Assembly: GCA_007922225.1 (NCBI GenBank)
Contig: ML679989.1
Coordinates: 16,495,974 to 16,559,973, forward strand
DNA: 64,000 nt
From: Emydura subglobosa
Lineage: Eukaryota; Chordata; Testudines; Chelidae
Reading direction: 5' to 3'
Shown piece after piece: positions 13,501-23,700 of this stretch. Position 1 is the stretch's first letter. The number at the start of each line of letters is the position of its first letter. A program made the translations under genes and the position numbers. The notes beneath the pieces are model-generated. The model was not told the origin of the DNA. It made no database searches and saw only the letters and a list, made by a program, of their open reading frames with translations.

Positions 13501-16500
13501 CAACAAAGGTGGTCACCCTACATAGTTCCTTGTATCCTGAAGGTTCCCAAGTATTACAAACTAAATGTGCACTGCCAAACTGTAACTGCAAACATACAGC
13601 TGTGATGGGCAGGCAATGAAGAATACAATGCGCCTATGACAGTGCAGGGGCAGAGCTTATGGCAACGGAAAAAACCTGACTGGCTTCAAAACGGAGCTTG
13701 ATAAATTTCTGGAGGGGACGTTATGATGGGACAGCCTAGGTTGGCAATTGACTGATCTTTGACTGCTGGTGGTAGATATGCCAATGGCCTGTGAAGGGAT
13801 GTTAGATGGGTGGGTTCTGAGTTATTACACAGAATTCTTTCTTGGGTGTCTGGCTGGTGAGTCTTGCCCACATGCTCAGGGTTTAACTGATCACCATATT
13901 TGGGGTCGGGAAGGAATTTTCCCCCAGGGCAGATTGGCAAAGGCTCTGGGGGTTTTTCGCCTTCCTCTGCAGCATGGGGCACGGCTCACTTGCTGGTGGA
14001 TTCTCTGTACCTTAAAGTCTTTAAACCATGATTTGAGGATTTTATTAACTCAGTTATAGGTGAGGGGTCTATTACTGGCGTGGATGGGTGAGGTTCTGTG
14101 GCCTGCTTTGTGCAGGAGGTCAGACTAGAGGATTATATTGGTCCCTTCTGACCTTAGAGTCTGAGTTTACCCAAACTAGACTTTGACCAGGGCTTTGAGA
14201 TGACTCCTGTTTGTAGAGAGCCCTGTGGTATCAGGAGCTCATACGACAGCCAACACCTCCAGCAGTCTGTGGCCCCATGCTCCATGCTGGGGAGGGAATG
14301 GAGTCAATACTGACTCTAGAGTGCTGCCTATTGAATTGCCAGTAGCACTCTGCATGCCTATATGTGGGGTTTTTTTTCTTGGAGGGCTGCAATTCCAGTA
14401 CTGCCAAGCATAGCAGGCAGAGGGGCTGTGGCTGCAGGCTGATCAGACATCAGATGGGAAAGGGACCTCCTGGGTCTTCAAGTCTAGTCCCCTGCTGTGG
14501 CAAGCAACTCTGTCATCCAGTTCATACATTTATCAAGCTCTAGCCTCTTGGAAGGGGTGGCAGAGTAACTCCTTTCCTTCTCTGAAAACCACTGCCATAA
14601 TCTGTGGTCTGTGGACCCCTGGGCGTCTGCAGACTGTCGAAGATTTCCAAAGGGATCTGCACCTCCGTTCCACATTTTTTAGGGATCTGCAAATGAAGAA
14701 AAGTTGAAAACCACTCTGCTAGGATGCAGTCTGGCAGCTGGAGCACCATGCTGGGTTTCCAGGTGCTCCAACGCTCAGAGGAGGTGGGTAGAGCAGGTGC
14801 CATCCCGTGCTCACTGTCTGTCTGTCTGTCTGTCTCTTCCTCGTCCAGCCTTTGTGCTCCCCAAAGCAGAGATCTGTGTCCGAAATCATGTGCAGCCCTA
14901 CATCCCTTCCATCCTGGAGGCGCTGATGATGCCCACGAGCCAGGGTTTTGCCGAGGTCCGGGAAGTGTTCTTCAAGGAGGTCACAGACATGAACATGAAC
15001 GTCATTAACGAGGGCGGGATGGAGAAGCTGGGAGAGGTGAGGCCCCTGGAGGACGTGGCGCTGATTCCCATTGCTGGCCTAGTGGGATGGGCTAGGAGAT
15101 CCAGGGGAATGGACTCTGTAGCCACTGCAGGTTGCATGGGCGGAGGGCAACATGCTGTGTGACTGGGCTGCTTGAAGTGTGGCTTCTTCGTTCCCTCCTG
15201 AATCGAGGAGGAGGAATGTCAGCCTTGCAGGTGCCCAGGGAAAGTCTGGCCAAGGAGAGGCCACAGCTGCCACCTCCGGTTGTCCTGAGCAAGAACATGG
15301 ACTGCCTCCAAAGGCTGGAGCTGAACGATGAGAATAAACCTGTGGTCCTGCCCTTAGTCTGCTCACATCTGAGGTGGCAGGCCTGTGCTCCCCTCTTAGC
15401 CAGAAGCCACAGACTGTAAGGGGCCCAGACACCAGAACATCCTTGGGCAGCACCAGTCACAGTCCTTTGGTGTTTTGGCAGAAGCTGGAACAATTCACGT
15501 AAGGTGGGAACTGAATTCCCAGCTCTCCTCCCGAGCCCTGGGCAATGAGCCAGTCTAACAAAATCTGGGGCATCCAATTTCACATGCCTATGGAAACGTG
15601 GGGTGACTCTGTATCCAGCCAGAGCTGCCCCTGGTGTTCACACGCCTACCTCCTGCTCCGCAGTAACAGGAGAGACCCTTGGTTTGATCCTGTGACCTGT
15701 AGCAGGAGATTTTCCTGTCCCAGGCTCACCGATGTGTCTGTGAAACCTGGCGGCGAAAGGACCCAGGGTTGCTTGGAAATGCTCTTGTCTTTGTGACCCA
15801 GATTAAAAGGGAGTAGTTGAGGAAGGATTCAGATTTCTGGGCTTGACCCCCCCACCCCCTCCTCTGCTCCCTGGAAGCATGGTGCCCATGTGCCAGTGGG
15901 CCTGGCCGGGTGGGGTGCTCCCTCCGTCCAACCATTGAGTTGTGTGTGTGTGACTCCTTGCCCTTCAGTACATGGAGAAGCTTTCCCAGCTGGCCTTCCA
16001 CCCGGTCAAGATGCAGTGCTGCTATGAGCAGATGGACCAGCTGAAACTGGAGGGGCTTCAACAGAGATTTGACGTCTCCAGTGCCTCCGTGTTCAAGCAG
16101 AGGGCCCAGATCCTCATGAGACAGGTAGGGTTTTAATAGCCACCCTCAAGCAGCGACCAGCCCTTGCGCTCCCTGCCCTGTGGAGGGCTTTGGCCCGACC
16201 CACCTGCTCAGAGTTTAGGTGGGTCGCTGGGGCTCTGAATTCGGGTGCTGTATGAAACTGCCTCCCCCTGTCCTGGCTGTTGGACTGTCCTGCTACATGG
16301 GCACCCCCTACCTGTTAAATTAACAGCCGGGCCAGGGGCATGGCACTGGTACAGAGACCAGCTTATTTCAGTGACATTCGTTTTTCTCCTCTGAATGTGG
16401 CAACGCCCCAGTGGCAGCACCATCACTGGCCCAACCCCTTCGCCATGTTCTCCGGCACCACGCTGCCCCGTGGCCTGACAGACACGTGACCTGGCTGTGG

Positions 16501-19500
16501 TGGCCCCTTGTGGTGTTTGGGACAAACGATTGCCCCGCCCTGCATGTCGCGACTGTGCACTAATGCTGGTGGACGATTCGGTTTCCGACCGGGAGGGAGC
16601 GTCTGTGTGTGAACAACCTCACTGGGCTGTGGAGACCTCAAATACATCCCGGGCTGTCTTGCTGGTGTCAGGATGGGTGGCCAGTTCTGGGCTGGGGGGA
16701 GAGGAATTTCCCACAGGCAATAGTCTAAATATTCTGGTGGGGGTCCAGGGAGCCAGCCCGTGTAGTAACCTATGAGCCAGTGTAACTTTCCACCGAGTTT
16801 TCTGGCCCCCGAGGAGAACTGGGAGACATTCTATGGCTGTAATACTCCCACCTCCAACACATTCAGCCGGGCACAGCTGATTTAGGAGACCTGCTGTTAT
16901 ACAGCTCCCAAAGGATATCTCAGGGCCAATCAGGATAGGAATTCACTTGCAAACCTAGTTAAGGAGGGGGAGGAGTTTGTGTACTGATATCCCATGCACC
17001 ATTGCAGCACCGTATTTTGGGGACGTGCTGCCACTGCCCTCTACAGGTGGGAAAGAAAACCTGCAGAAATGTGTTAACTTGGTGCTTTAAAAATCCTAAC
17101 TGGGTGCAGCGCACAAGTGGGACGGTGCAGCAGATGGGGACCAGGCCCGTTGTCTATCCTGGTGCAGGTTCAGGAATAGAGGCCATGTCCATGAGGTGGT
17201 CGTGTGTTGCCGTGCCTGCTCTGTGCATCCCTTCCTGCCCCTTCATGGGGACTTTTGCTGCTGTTGCTAAATGAGCCAGCCCAACGTGCCTTGATCTCTT
17301 GGTCTCCTTTCGGGACATCTTCTGATGATGTTTCTCATTGTAGCAAATGGATGATGCCGTTCACACGTTCGGGACCCTCCTCCACCAGGAGCTAGCAAAG
17401 ATGCTGGGCAAGGAGGAGCTATGCAAGTCAATCCAGCGTATCCTCGAACGGGTGCTCAAGGTAAGGCAGTCTGCAAAGCATCTGCGTGCTCCTGCAAGGT
17501 CAGGAACGTGAATGTGCTCGGCATTTTAACTTGCCCAGGCTGCACCAATAAGGTATCGTGATGCTAGACGCGTGAGAAGCCTTTGCCACACAAAAAAAAC
17601 TCCTGCAGGTTCTGTTCAAAGCCCAGGTCGGAGCCAGGGGTAGAACCCAGGTCGACAGAATCTGTTCTGTGACCTATCCTGTAGACCACACTGCCGGAGC
17701 CCAGAGAAGAGGCTAGTGCTGGAGACTGAAAACACTTCTGTAAATGCCCTTCTGTCAGTTGCTTCACGTGGAAAGTTTTTAAATAAAACAGAAGGAAGCT
17801 GCATGTTCTCCCCTTCCTCTAAATGGCCCACTCCTCTGTAATCTCTTCTGCGATATGCCGGATATTTAACCGGCCTCACTTCTCTCTCCCCGGTTCGCCC
17901 TTCGTCCTGCAGAAATACGACTATGACAGCAGCACCGTGCGGAAGAAGTTCTTCAGGGAAGCCCTGCTCCAGATCACCATCCCCTTCCTGCTGAAGAAGC
18001 TGGCACCAACCTGCAAGGGGGTAAGAGCCCCAGCAGCCCCGTGGGCATGGGTTGGTGGCACATTTAAAAAACCCCACTGAGTCCTCAAGCTGTGTGCATG
18101 TCTCATCATGGATGAGACACCTGCCCTCCCCGCCCCCCGTCCCTTGCCAACATCCCTAGAGCATGGGTCTGATTCTCATTTACACCAAGGCCCCTTTACA
18201 CCACTCTGGCAATGTTAGGGAGCCTTGAGATGAGAGTCAACTCAATAGATGTTGCTTGATGTTGCTGGTGGTGCCAAATGGTCTATGAAAAATCCTGATC
18301 TTGAAATTCCTGACCCCGTTAGGTCTATGTATAATCTAAACTTGGTGTATAACTCCTCTGGCTAGATGGCCCATAACTGGTGTAATCTATGGGTAAACGG
18401 TGCCCATGCTTTGTGGTAAGGATCGCTCTCTGCCTTTCAAAGGCATGTCATCTTTGGAAAGCCACAGGGCAGCAAGGCAGCCTGGGGTTATCTCTGCCAG
18501 CTACGTGAAATCTGCCTTCTCCTTCTGGCAGGAGTTACCGAAGTTCCAGGAACTGATCTTCGAGGACTTTGACAGCTTCATCCTGGTGGAGAACACTTAC
18601 GAGGAGGTCGTGCTGCAGTCGGTGATGAAGGACATCATGCAGGGTGAGAGGACTGCCTGTATTTTGCTGGGAGGAGAAAGAGGAGCATTGCGCGCTCAAT
18701 CCTACACCATGCTGGGGAGGGCCCAATGAAACCCTGGATAACCACCAGTGAGCCCGCTTGGAAAATCCCAGGGGCTGTAATTGCTGCAGTGTCTCGGCTG
18801 CCGCCATATGCAGTTGACACTGAGCGAATCCTCTCCCTCGGGGAGCAGAAGGGGAGTGGCACAGCTGCTGAGAGGACTGGCCTGGTATGGTGTCTAGTTG
18901 CCAAGGACTGGACATGCATGCCCCTGCGTGTGCGTGTCCACTTGCCACAGAGAGGCTTTGGAGGAAACGGTCTGGGAAAGAGGCGTGGGCATGACAACGA
19001 TGGAAGCCATGTAGAGCTGGTTCCTAGGGCATCTCCTCCTGCAGGTCTTTGCCGCTGAGCTCCGGATCCATGGTCTGTGTGATGTTGGGAGGAGGGGAGG
19101 GGGCACATGCACTCTTCGCTGTCAACTGAACGCCTTCCTCCCTCTCTCTGTCCTGTAGCCCAGCAGCTCCCTGTGCCCCTGCCCTCTCTTGTGTCACAAT
19201 TCGAAGTCGGGTCCAAACTCACCGATTCTCCCGTCAGAACTTCTCCAGGATCTGTCCCTTTCCTTTCTGCCCAGCCTCTCATCCTGGCCCTGCGTCATCT
19301 GCTGTCTTGGTTACCGAGGATTCCTCCTCCTTAGCCTCCCCAACGCTCTCACATCGCAGCCCTTCCGCTCCATGCGAAAAGCATCTGCTAAGATCATCTT
19401 CCACGCCTACCCCTCTGACTGCATCACCTCCACCAGCCCCCACACCCCCTTCTCCACCGCATCAAGTTCAGGCTTCTTGTCCTCCCCACCAGGGCCCTTC

Positions 19501-20774
19501 ACAATTCTGCCCTCCCCTATTGCCCTCCTGTTGCAACGTGCTGTGCCAGCGTGGTCGTCCTGTCAGCTGCAAACCCCTCCGTGCGTCCTTCCACCCTGTC
19601 CCTTACGCCTCCCTTGTCTGCCATTGCCACCTTCTTCAAATTCCTTCTCAAGGACCTTCCCCGCTGGCTAAGACAGAAGTAAGAACTTAGCTGATCCAGG
19701 AGGGCTCGGCTGAGGCGTGGATGGAGACGTTTCATCCACTGTGGGGGTGTGAGAATTGTCCCAGGGTATCGATTTGAACAGTAACTGTCTCTCCCTACTA
19801 GTTCGTTGTATGTGGTTTGCTCTGAATCCTAGGAAGGCTGGCTGGGACCAGGGCTTGCTATGCGTTTGCACAATACCCAGCCTGGTGAGGCCTCGATCTC
19901 GAAGGAGGCCCCTGGGTGCTACTGACCCATAAGTAGATGTCTGTCCTGTCCTGACCTCTCTGTCTTTGCCATTCCAGCTGTGAAGGAGGCGGCAGTGCAG
20001 AGGAAGCATAACCTGTACCGGGACAGCATGGTCATGCACAACAGCGACCCCAACCTGCACCTGCTGGGAGAGGGCGCGCCCATCGACTGGGGCGAGGAGT
20101 ACGGCAGCCAGTCGGACTCGGACCCCTCCGCTGAGAAGCGCCGCCGAGCCAGGCAGGTGGTGTCGGTCATCCAGGACGACGAGGGGGCCCTGCCCTACGA
20201 GGCCGGGGCGGAAGGGGTGATGCGCCAGGCCTCCCAGGAAGACCCTGGGTCAGAGGAGCCGGAGGCCTGCCCTGCTGCCACGGCCCCGGGTTCTCCTGGC
20301 AGTGTGCAGGAGATACGGATGATGCTGGTGAAGGAGCTCCACGTGAAGACCCTGGTCCCGGCAGGAGAGGAGGCGAAGGAACAGCTGACGAACGGCACCA
20401 TCATCCAGCCGAGCGGCGGCTCTGAGGAGCATGTGGTGGAGGGGGCTGCCCAGAAGGCCGAGGAAGGCCCTGATCCCTTGGAACACTCCGCCCAGGGTGA
20501 CGCTGGCTTCCAGCGCCCACTGAACCCGGGGCTGGAGGAGCAGGAAGCCAAACCAGCCGCGCCCGCCTCTCCGGCCGAGCCGCTTCCCCTGGCAGCTGCC
20601 CTTCTGCTCGCTGAGGGGGCGACTGAGGCGACCCGCCAAGAACCCAATGACAAGGAGACGGGGGAAGAGGTGTCCACCCAGGCCTGTGCGGAGAAGGTGG
20701 AGCCTGCCCAGCCGGCCCCAGAGAACAGCGAGGGGACCACAGAGAACAGCGAGGGGGTGCAGACTCAGTTCTAA
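1404..20774 (+). CDS. NIBAN2: NIBAN2 (FAM129B), 5'-partial, ten coding exons
   Basis: Niban apoptosis regulator 2 is a cytosolic and membrane-associated protein with an N-terminal PH domain; the family is linked to cell survival and ERK signalling. Coding exons: 1404-1571, 8678-8793, 10141-10245, 12715-12877, 14849-15036, 15969-16124, 17344-17460, 17913-18020, 18532-18643, 19978-20774. All have AG/GT borders and phases that join without a break, giving about 675 codons. The first exon carries the end of the PH domain (DKWRAVFQDCVRHC). The middle is the helical Niban core (TDMDQIITSKEHLASKIR, VRNHVQPYIPSILEAL, FKEVTDMN). The acidic, low-complexity tail ends in GVQTQF, matching the family's GVQTEF-type end. 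The start codon and early exons lie upstream of the window. From memory the human protein is 746 residues and its last-exon tail is shorter. NIBAN1 and NIBAN3 fit the tail less well. Confidence 0.96.
5014..5130 (-). repeat. Short inverted-repeat element (MITE-like)
   Basis: About 117 bp. The left end is ggttgcca and the right end tggcaacc, an 8-bp inverted repeat. The inside reads, on the - strand, as a known-looking turtle repeat with 'cctggagactccagg' motifs and 'catgtgatgaaacctccagg'. Class is inferred; no autonomous partner is visible. Confidence 0.6.
5676..5800 (+). repeat. tRNA-derived SINE, 5' part
   Basis: Starts ggggccagtatggcctagcc, with a tRNA-like A-box region, then a degenerate B-box region (ctgggccctattccctgctc). 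This pattern is shared by other SINE copies in the window. Pol III origin is inferred. Confidence 0.6.
5862..5955 (-). repeat. tRNA-derived SINE, inverted copy
   Basis: On the - strand this contains a B-box-like motif (gatcgaatccc) preceded by sequence seen at the tRNA-like end of other SINE copies here. It is opposed to the fragment ending near 5800. Confidence 0.5.
8678..8793 (+). CDS. NIBAN2: NIBAN2 coding exon
   Basis: Completes a split Gly codon and reads IPEDSKVEAPAFTDAVRMYR, then QSKEQYGTWDMLCGSEVQ. It ends in phase 0 before donor gtgagg. These motifs are strongly conserved in NIBAN2 (human TDAIRMYRQSKELYGTWEML from memory). Confidence 0.95.
8794..10140 (+). other. NIBAN2 intron
   Basis: GC-rich intron of 1.35 kb. 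A loose tandem of 'gctcctcc' motifs spans about 9128-9230. No transposable element was recognised. Confidence 0.6.
10141..10245 (+). CDS. NIBAN2: NIBAN2 coding exon
   Basis: Thirty-five codons in phase 0: VLSNLVMEELVPELKN, then MISPRLKGKAQERQRLWIQ. Acceptor atccag, donor gtcagt. Part of the helical Niban core. Confidence 0.95.
11260..11375 (+). repeat. tRNA-type SINE fragment
   Basis: Contains the 'attaaggcattggagtagtac' type A-box region and 'gacctaggatcagttcctgc' B-box-like region. These recur in the SINEs at 25200, 44590 and 52345. Confidence 0.5.
11500..11998 (+). mobile_element. CR1 LINE, 3' end
   Basis: Degenerate CR1 terminal coding sequence and 3' UTR. One frame (11712-11990) reads FRLDIKKIFLAIRVVKLWNR, then LPRGVVESPSLVVFKTRLDR, the characteristic CR1 ORF2 C-terminus. 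It has internal stops upstream and is truncated at the 5' end, so it is a dead copy in the NIBAN2 intron, sense orientation. Confidence 0.88.
12715..12877 (+). CDS. NIBAN2: NIBAN2 coding exon
   Basis: Reads ISDAVYRLVYDQIKAHYEAV and ends IRTDMDQIITSKEHLASKIR plus one base of a split Ala codon. The DMDQIITSKEHLASKIR block is nearly invariant in NIBAN2. Donor gtagga. Confidence 0.95.
12898..13090 (+). repeat. Palindromic 'gtctacac' element fragment
   Basis: Begins gggtatgtctacatggc and ends near gaacgtcgacactcagc. The inside has partly self-complementary 'gagcctgagcc/cggctcg' sequence. It resembles a common turtle non-autonomous DNA-element family; the right end looks truncated. Confidence 0.55.
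13206..13520 (+). repeat. TIR element (gggtgacc ends)
   Basis: About 315 bp. Left end gggtgacc (13208-13215) and right end ggtcaccc (13511-13518) are exact inverted repeats. The inner ends also mirror each other (cccttatttctgtg near the left, ttcccttatttccctcc near the right). Non-autonomous DNA element is inferred. Confidence 0.6.
13655..14166 (+). mobile_element. CR1 LINE 3' end (long-UTR subfamily)
   Basis: Ends in the turtle-type CR1 terminus (aggtcagactagaggatt, then ttggtcccttctgacctta). It shares long near-identical blocks with the copy at 52550-53095, including 'gatcaccatatttgggg'. Sense to NIBAN2. Confidence 0.82.
14813..14836 (+). repeat. (TGTC)n microsatellite at an acceptor
   Basis: Five or so tandem tgtc units lie just upstream of the acceptor at 14847-14848 and make up most of the polypyrimidine tract of the next NIBAN2 exon. 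Confidence 0.85.
14849..15036 (+). CDS. NIBAN2: NIBAN2 coding exon
   Basis: Completes the split Ala codon and reads FVLPKAEICVRNHVQPYIPS, then ILEALMMPTSQGFAEVREVF and FKEVTDMNMNVINEGGMEKL. Ends GE before donor gtgagg. Highly conserved Niban core. Confidence 0.96.
15037..15968 (+). other. NIBAN2 intron
   Basis: Unique-looking sequence of 0.93 kb with no recognised repeat. The acceptor is cccttcag. Confidence 0.55.
15969..16124 (+). CDS. NIBAN2: NIBAN2 coding exon
   Basis: Fifty-two codons in phase 0: YMEKLSQLAFHPVKMQCCYE, then QMDQLKLEGLQQRFDVSSAS and VFKQRAQILMRQ. Donor gtaggg. Confidence 0.96.
16125..17343 (+). other. NIBAN2 intron
   Basis: 1.2 kb with no recognised mobile element. The acceptor is attgtag directly before the next exon. 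Confidence 0.55.
17344..17460 (+). CDS. NIBAN2: NIBAN2 coding exon
   Basis: Thirty-nine codons: QMDDAVHTFGTLLHQELAKM, then LGKEELCKSIQRILERVLK. Donor gtaagg. Confidence 0.96.
17620..17705 (-). repeat. tRNA-type SINE fragment
   Basis: On the - strand this has a tRNA-like layout (gcagtgtggtctacagga A-box region, then tcgacctgggttctacccc B-box region). It lies in the 450-bp intron 17461-17912. Confidence 0.55.
17913..18020 (+). CDS. NIBAN2: NIBAN2 coding exon
   Basis: Thirty-six codons: KYDYDSSTVRKKFFREALLQ, then ITIPFLLKKLAPTCKG. Donor gtaaga follows the Gly codon. Confidence 0.96.
18021..18531 (+). other. NIBAN2 intron
   Basis: 0.5 kb with no recognised repeat. Acceptor ctggcag at 18525-18531. 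Confidence 0.55.
18532..18643 (+). CDS. NIBAN2: NIBAN2 coding exon
   Basis: Reads ELPKFQELIFEDFDSFILVE, then NTYEEVVLQSVMKDIMQ plus one base of a split Ala codon. Donor gtgaga. Confidence 0.96.
19150..19680 (+). mobile_element. L2-like LINE reverse-transcriptase remnant
   Basis: A C-rich, stop-poor block in the last NIBAN2 intron (18644-19977). Read across frame shifts it resembles the C-terminal part of an L2/CR1-clade reverse transcriptase: 'AKIIFHAYPSDCIT', a 'YRIKFRLLVL'-like piece, 'ALHNSALPY'-like and finally 'FKFLLKDLP'. It is too broken to be coding. L2-clade assignment is inference. Confidence 0.45.
19978..20774 (+). CDS. NIBAN2: NIBAN2 last coding exon, acidic tail and stop
   Basis: Completes the split Ala codon, then VKEAAVQRKHNLYRDSMVMH and NSDPNLHLLGEGAPIDWGEE, both near-invariant in NIBAN2. 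A basic patch EKRRRARQVVSVIQDDEG follows, then roughly 200 residues rich in Glu, Pro, Ala and Ser, ending NSEGVQTQF and TAA at 20772-20774. The ENSEG unit occurs twice, 21 nt apart (20721 and 20742). The tail is the least conserved part of the family; in human it carries phosphorylated serines. Confidence 0.96.
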
Positions 20775-23700
20775 GTCAGCCCCCCGCCCCCGCCCCGGTC
20801 GGGATCCAAGCCGGCTGTGTACACTGTGTGCCAAAGGTGGACTGGAGTCAGTGATGCCAAGGGGGGAGGGGGCGGGGGGCTCGTAGGCCGGTCCAGTCGC
20901 TGGCACTGGTGGCTGTTACATTCCCGAGTCCTGAAGCAGATTCGGCTTCAGGCGCTGGCGTTCCAGGGAAGGGGGGTGTGGGGGAGCCACTGAGACGCGA
21001 GATCTCCTAAACCGCAGTCCCCCTCGGAGGGGAGCTGTGTGCAGCAGCACCTCTGTGCTGGCCGCAACCGAGCCGCCGTGCTGGGCCGATCTGTTGCCCC
21101 TTCCTCCCAGGACTCCAGCTCAGTATAGGACCTGCCGCCACACACACCTTGCTCTGTCTCCTTTCGTTGTTTTCCCTTTATTGAAGAGACGCTTTGCTCC
21201 ATTGCTCGACTAACAAGGGTGTGACTGGGTGAACGCCTGGGGCATCCCCCTAGGCAGCAGCTCCGCAGGACATCCGCACAGCGTGTGCCAGCGGCCAGCT
21301 GGTGCCCGAGGGGTGGGCTTAGCAGGGATTCCCATGCCCCTTCCAACAATCCAGCCCTTCCCTTCGTCTGGTGCTTCTCATTCCAACCAAAGAGGTCAAG
21401 GCTGCATGCCACACGTTGGTGCCAAGCACGGCCCCCTATCTGTATCGGTCATTTCTCCTCCTAGCGAGCCCGCATCCTGGACCCTGGCTGAGATAGAATG
21501 TGAACGCCCCCCTCTGCCCTTGTGAATGCTGAACACTGGCCCCGCTGGAAAGGTGCACCCTTCCCCCCCCCTCCCCAAATGACCAGTGGATGCCCCTTGT
21601 TTGCGACTAAGTGCTCTTAAAGTAATGGCGCTGGCTTAAATGTGTCTTGCCGCACCTGGCTCTGGCAAAGGGGGGGCGTTAAACGAGTCACAAACTAACT
21701 TAAATTGAACTGGAATCCGTCTTTTCTGATTGACCCCTCCGGAGGCGAGTCAGCGGCAGCGGGCGGGGCGGTTGCTTGCATGGTTCTGGGGACACAGTGC
21801 ATGGCTGACGAATAGGTAGAACTAGCTGCTGTGCACCTTAGCGCTCTCGCTCCTGGCCTTCCTTGCATGTGCTCTTCGGACTGTGGGTTCCAAAGATTCT
21901 CCACTTGTAGGGCAGGTTAAGGGATGAAAGGAGCCAAAATACCTCTCAGCTATCAGCCTTTCCTCCACGTCCCTCCTACCCTGTTACACCCCCAGGTTAG
22001 GATTGTGAAGTAAACTTGAGAATTCACCCCTTGGCTTTGGGGGGAGAGAGAACTGTTCTCTCTGGTAAGAGACGATGATGATGGCTGGTCTGGCATGGCT
22101 TGAGCCATAAATGTCTGACACTATCCAGTGCCGTTCTGCTCCTGGGAACCTTTAGGGAAAGCTGGATTCTCTTGTTCAGCTAAAAATGTTCAGCTATAGA
22201 GATGCATCATCTCTGAGGTCTTAGAACCAGCCACTTATTTTTCTTTCCTCCCTTCACTTCTGGTACGTGGCTTCTCCAAAGCCCCAGTGAGCGGTGGCCC
22301 CACCGCTCATGCCTTTCCTTGCAAGCCCACTACAGCCTTGAACCTGCCCTAAGACAGTTCCCAAACAAGCTTAGCTGATTTGTTTAAAAATGCTAATGGC
22401 CACATGTATTATTGCTAGACTGTCTCCTCCGCTTTCCTAAACACTTGGAACGCCAGGGTAGGTGAAATAGTGCTTCCAGAAGCTTTTCAGATGGAAATGG
22501 AGAGGAAGTTTGCTTTGCAGGGAGAGAATTAAAGATCTAAGAGGGAGCCAGAACTCTAGACACATGGTTCAGGGGGAGAAATGTGTAAGGGCAAGTATTG
22601 ACACAATTGCAGCGTGGAAACGCCAGTTGCGCCGGATCAGAGCTGGTGGAGAAGAGAGGGGGCTGCATGCTGGCAGGGTGGAGGTCTAAAGTTGTAGGAC
22701 TGGCTTGTTGCTAATGAGTGTTTCCTTCCTGCACCCGATGGTGTGTTTTGGGCTCTTAATTTCATTGTGCTTGCTTTTGAGTAGCTCAGGGTAGGAGGTA
22801 GCTTGGTGGAGCTGGACTATTTTTATGTGTTTGTTGTTTGTTGAAAACCCTCCGAATATTAGTGAGAGAAACAAGTGCCTTCATGAGGACAGGAGCCTTT
22901 GTACAACCACGCCCCGCTCTGGGCAATCATCAACCCAAGAATGAATTCCATTGCACTGAGGCTGGACTGGCCTTGGATACTTTTCCTGTCCCATCAGCAT
23001 GGGAGGAATGGCTTAGGTAGGAGAGAGACAAGTGCTCCTAATAAGGGAATGGATACAATTTGCCTCCTCCCTTCCCTCCCCTCCCTCAGCCAGTCAGGAA
23101 AACATCCAGCTACAGGAGGAGTGTGGGGCATTGCTTTAATTTTCCCACTGGGCCCCTAGTTATGTCTCTTCCCCCCACCCCCAATCCAACTCTTCTGAAA
23201 AGCTCTGCCAAAATGACATGCTCTTCCTAGCACGTCGTTGGTGGGAATAAATCTCCCGTTCTTTTGTGAGTCTGTGGATGCCAGGTAAATCCAAACTGAC
23301 CCCCTAGAGGCTCTTTGCTCGGGTAGTTGGACTTCATTTGGCATCTGGGTCTGGTGCCCAGTGTGAACCCTAGGCCTTGCGGACTTAGTTCTTGTTGCAT
23401 TGCAAAGGTTAAGTTCTCCTGGGAACACCTGTCATGGAGGGGAGAGGGGGAGAGAGAAAAAAGGTACTGGCTCAATCTACCCCCACGGGGCTTTGGGTTT
23501 TGTGCAAACAAGTTAAACTTCTGGGATTAAGTAACTTTAAAGCCAAAGCTTCGATGTCGAAGGCCACCCCCTGAAATGCTGTTATGTGGGTCCGATTGTC
23601 CGTGCACCAAGTCTGAAGGAGAGGGGAACCCTGTCACTTTTCTGTCAAAGGCAAGTCTGGTGGAAACGTGCACAGGAATCCAGCTCCGGCCAAGCTCCTA

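Larger units (their letters stand above)
12878..14848 (+). other. NIBAN2 intron rich in repeats
   Basis: Three successive repeats fill much of it: a 'gtctacat' element (12898-13090), a TIR element (13206-13520) and a CR1 3' end (13655-14166). A (tgtc)n microsatellite abuts the acceptor. Confidence 0.75.

Noticed and set aside
20195..20740. 181- and 218-residue frames antisense to the NIBAN2 last exon
   Set aside because: These are shadows of the GC-rich NIBAN2 tail; the + strand frame carries the conserved family motifs.
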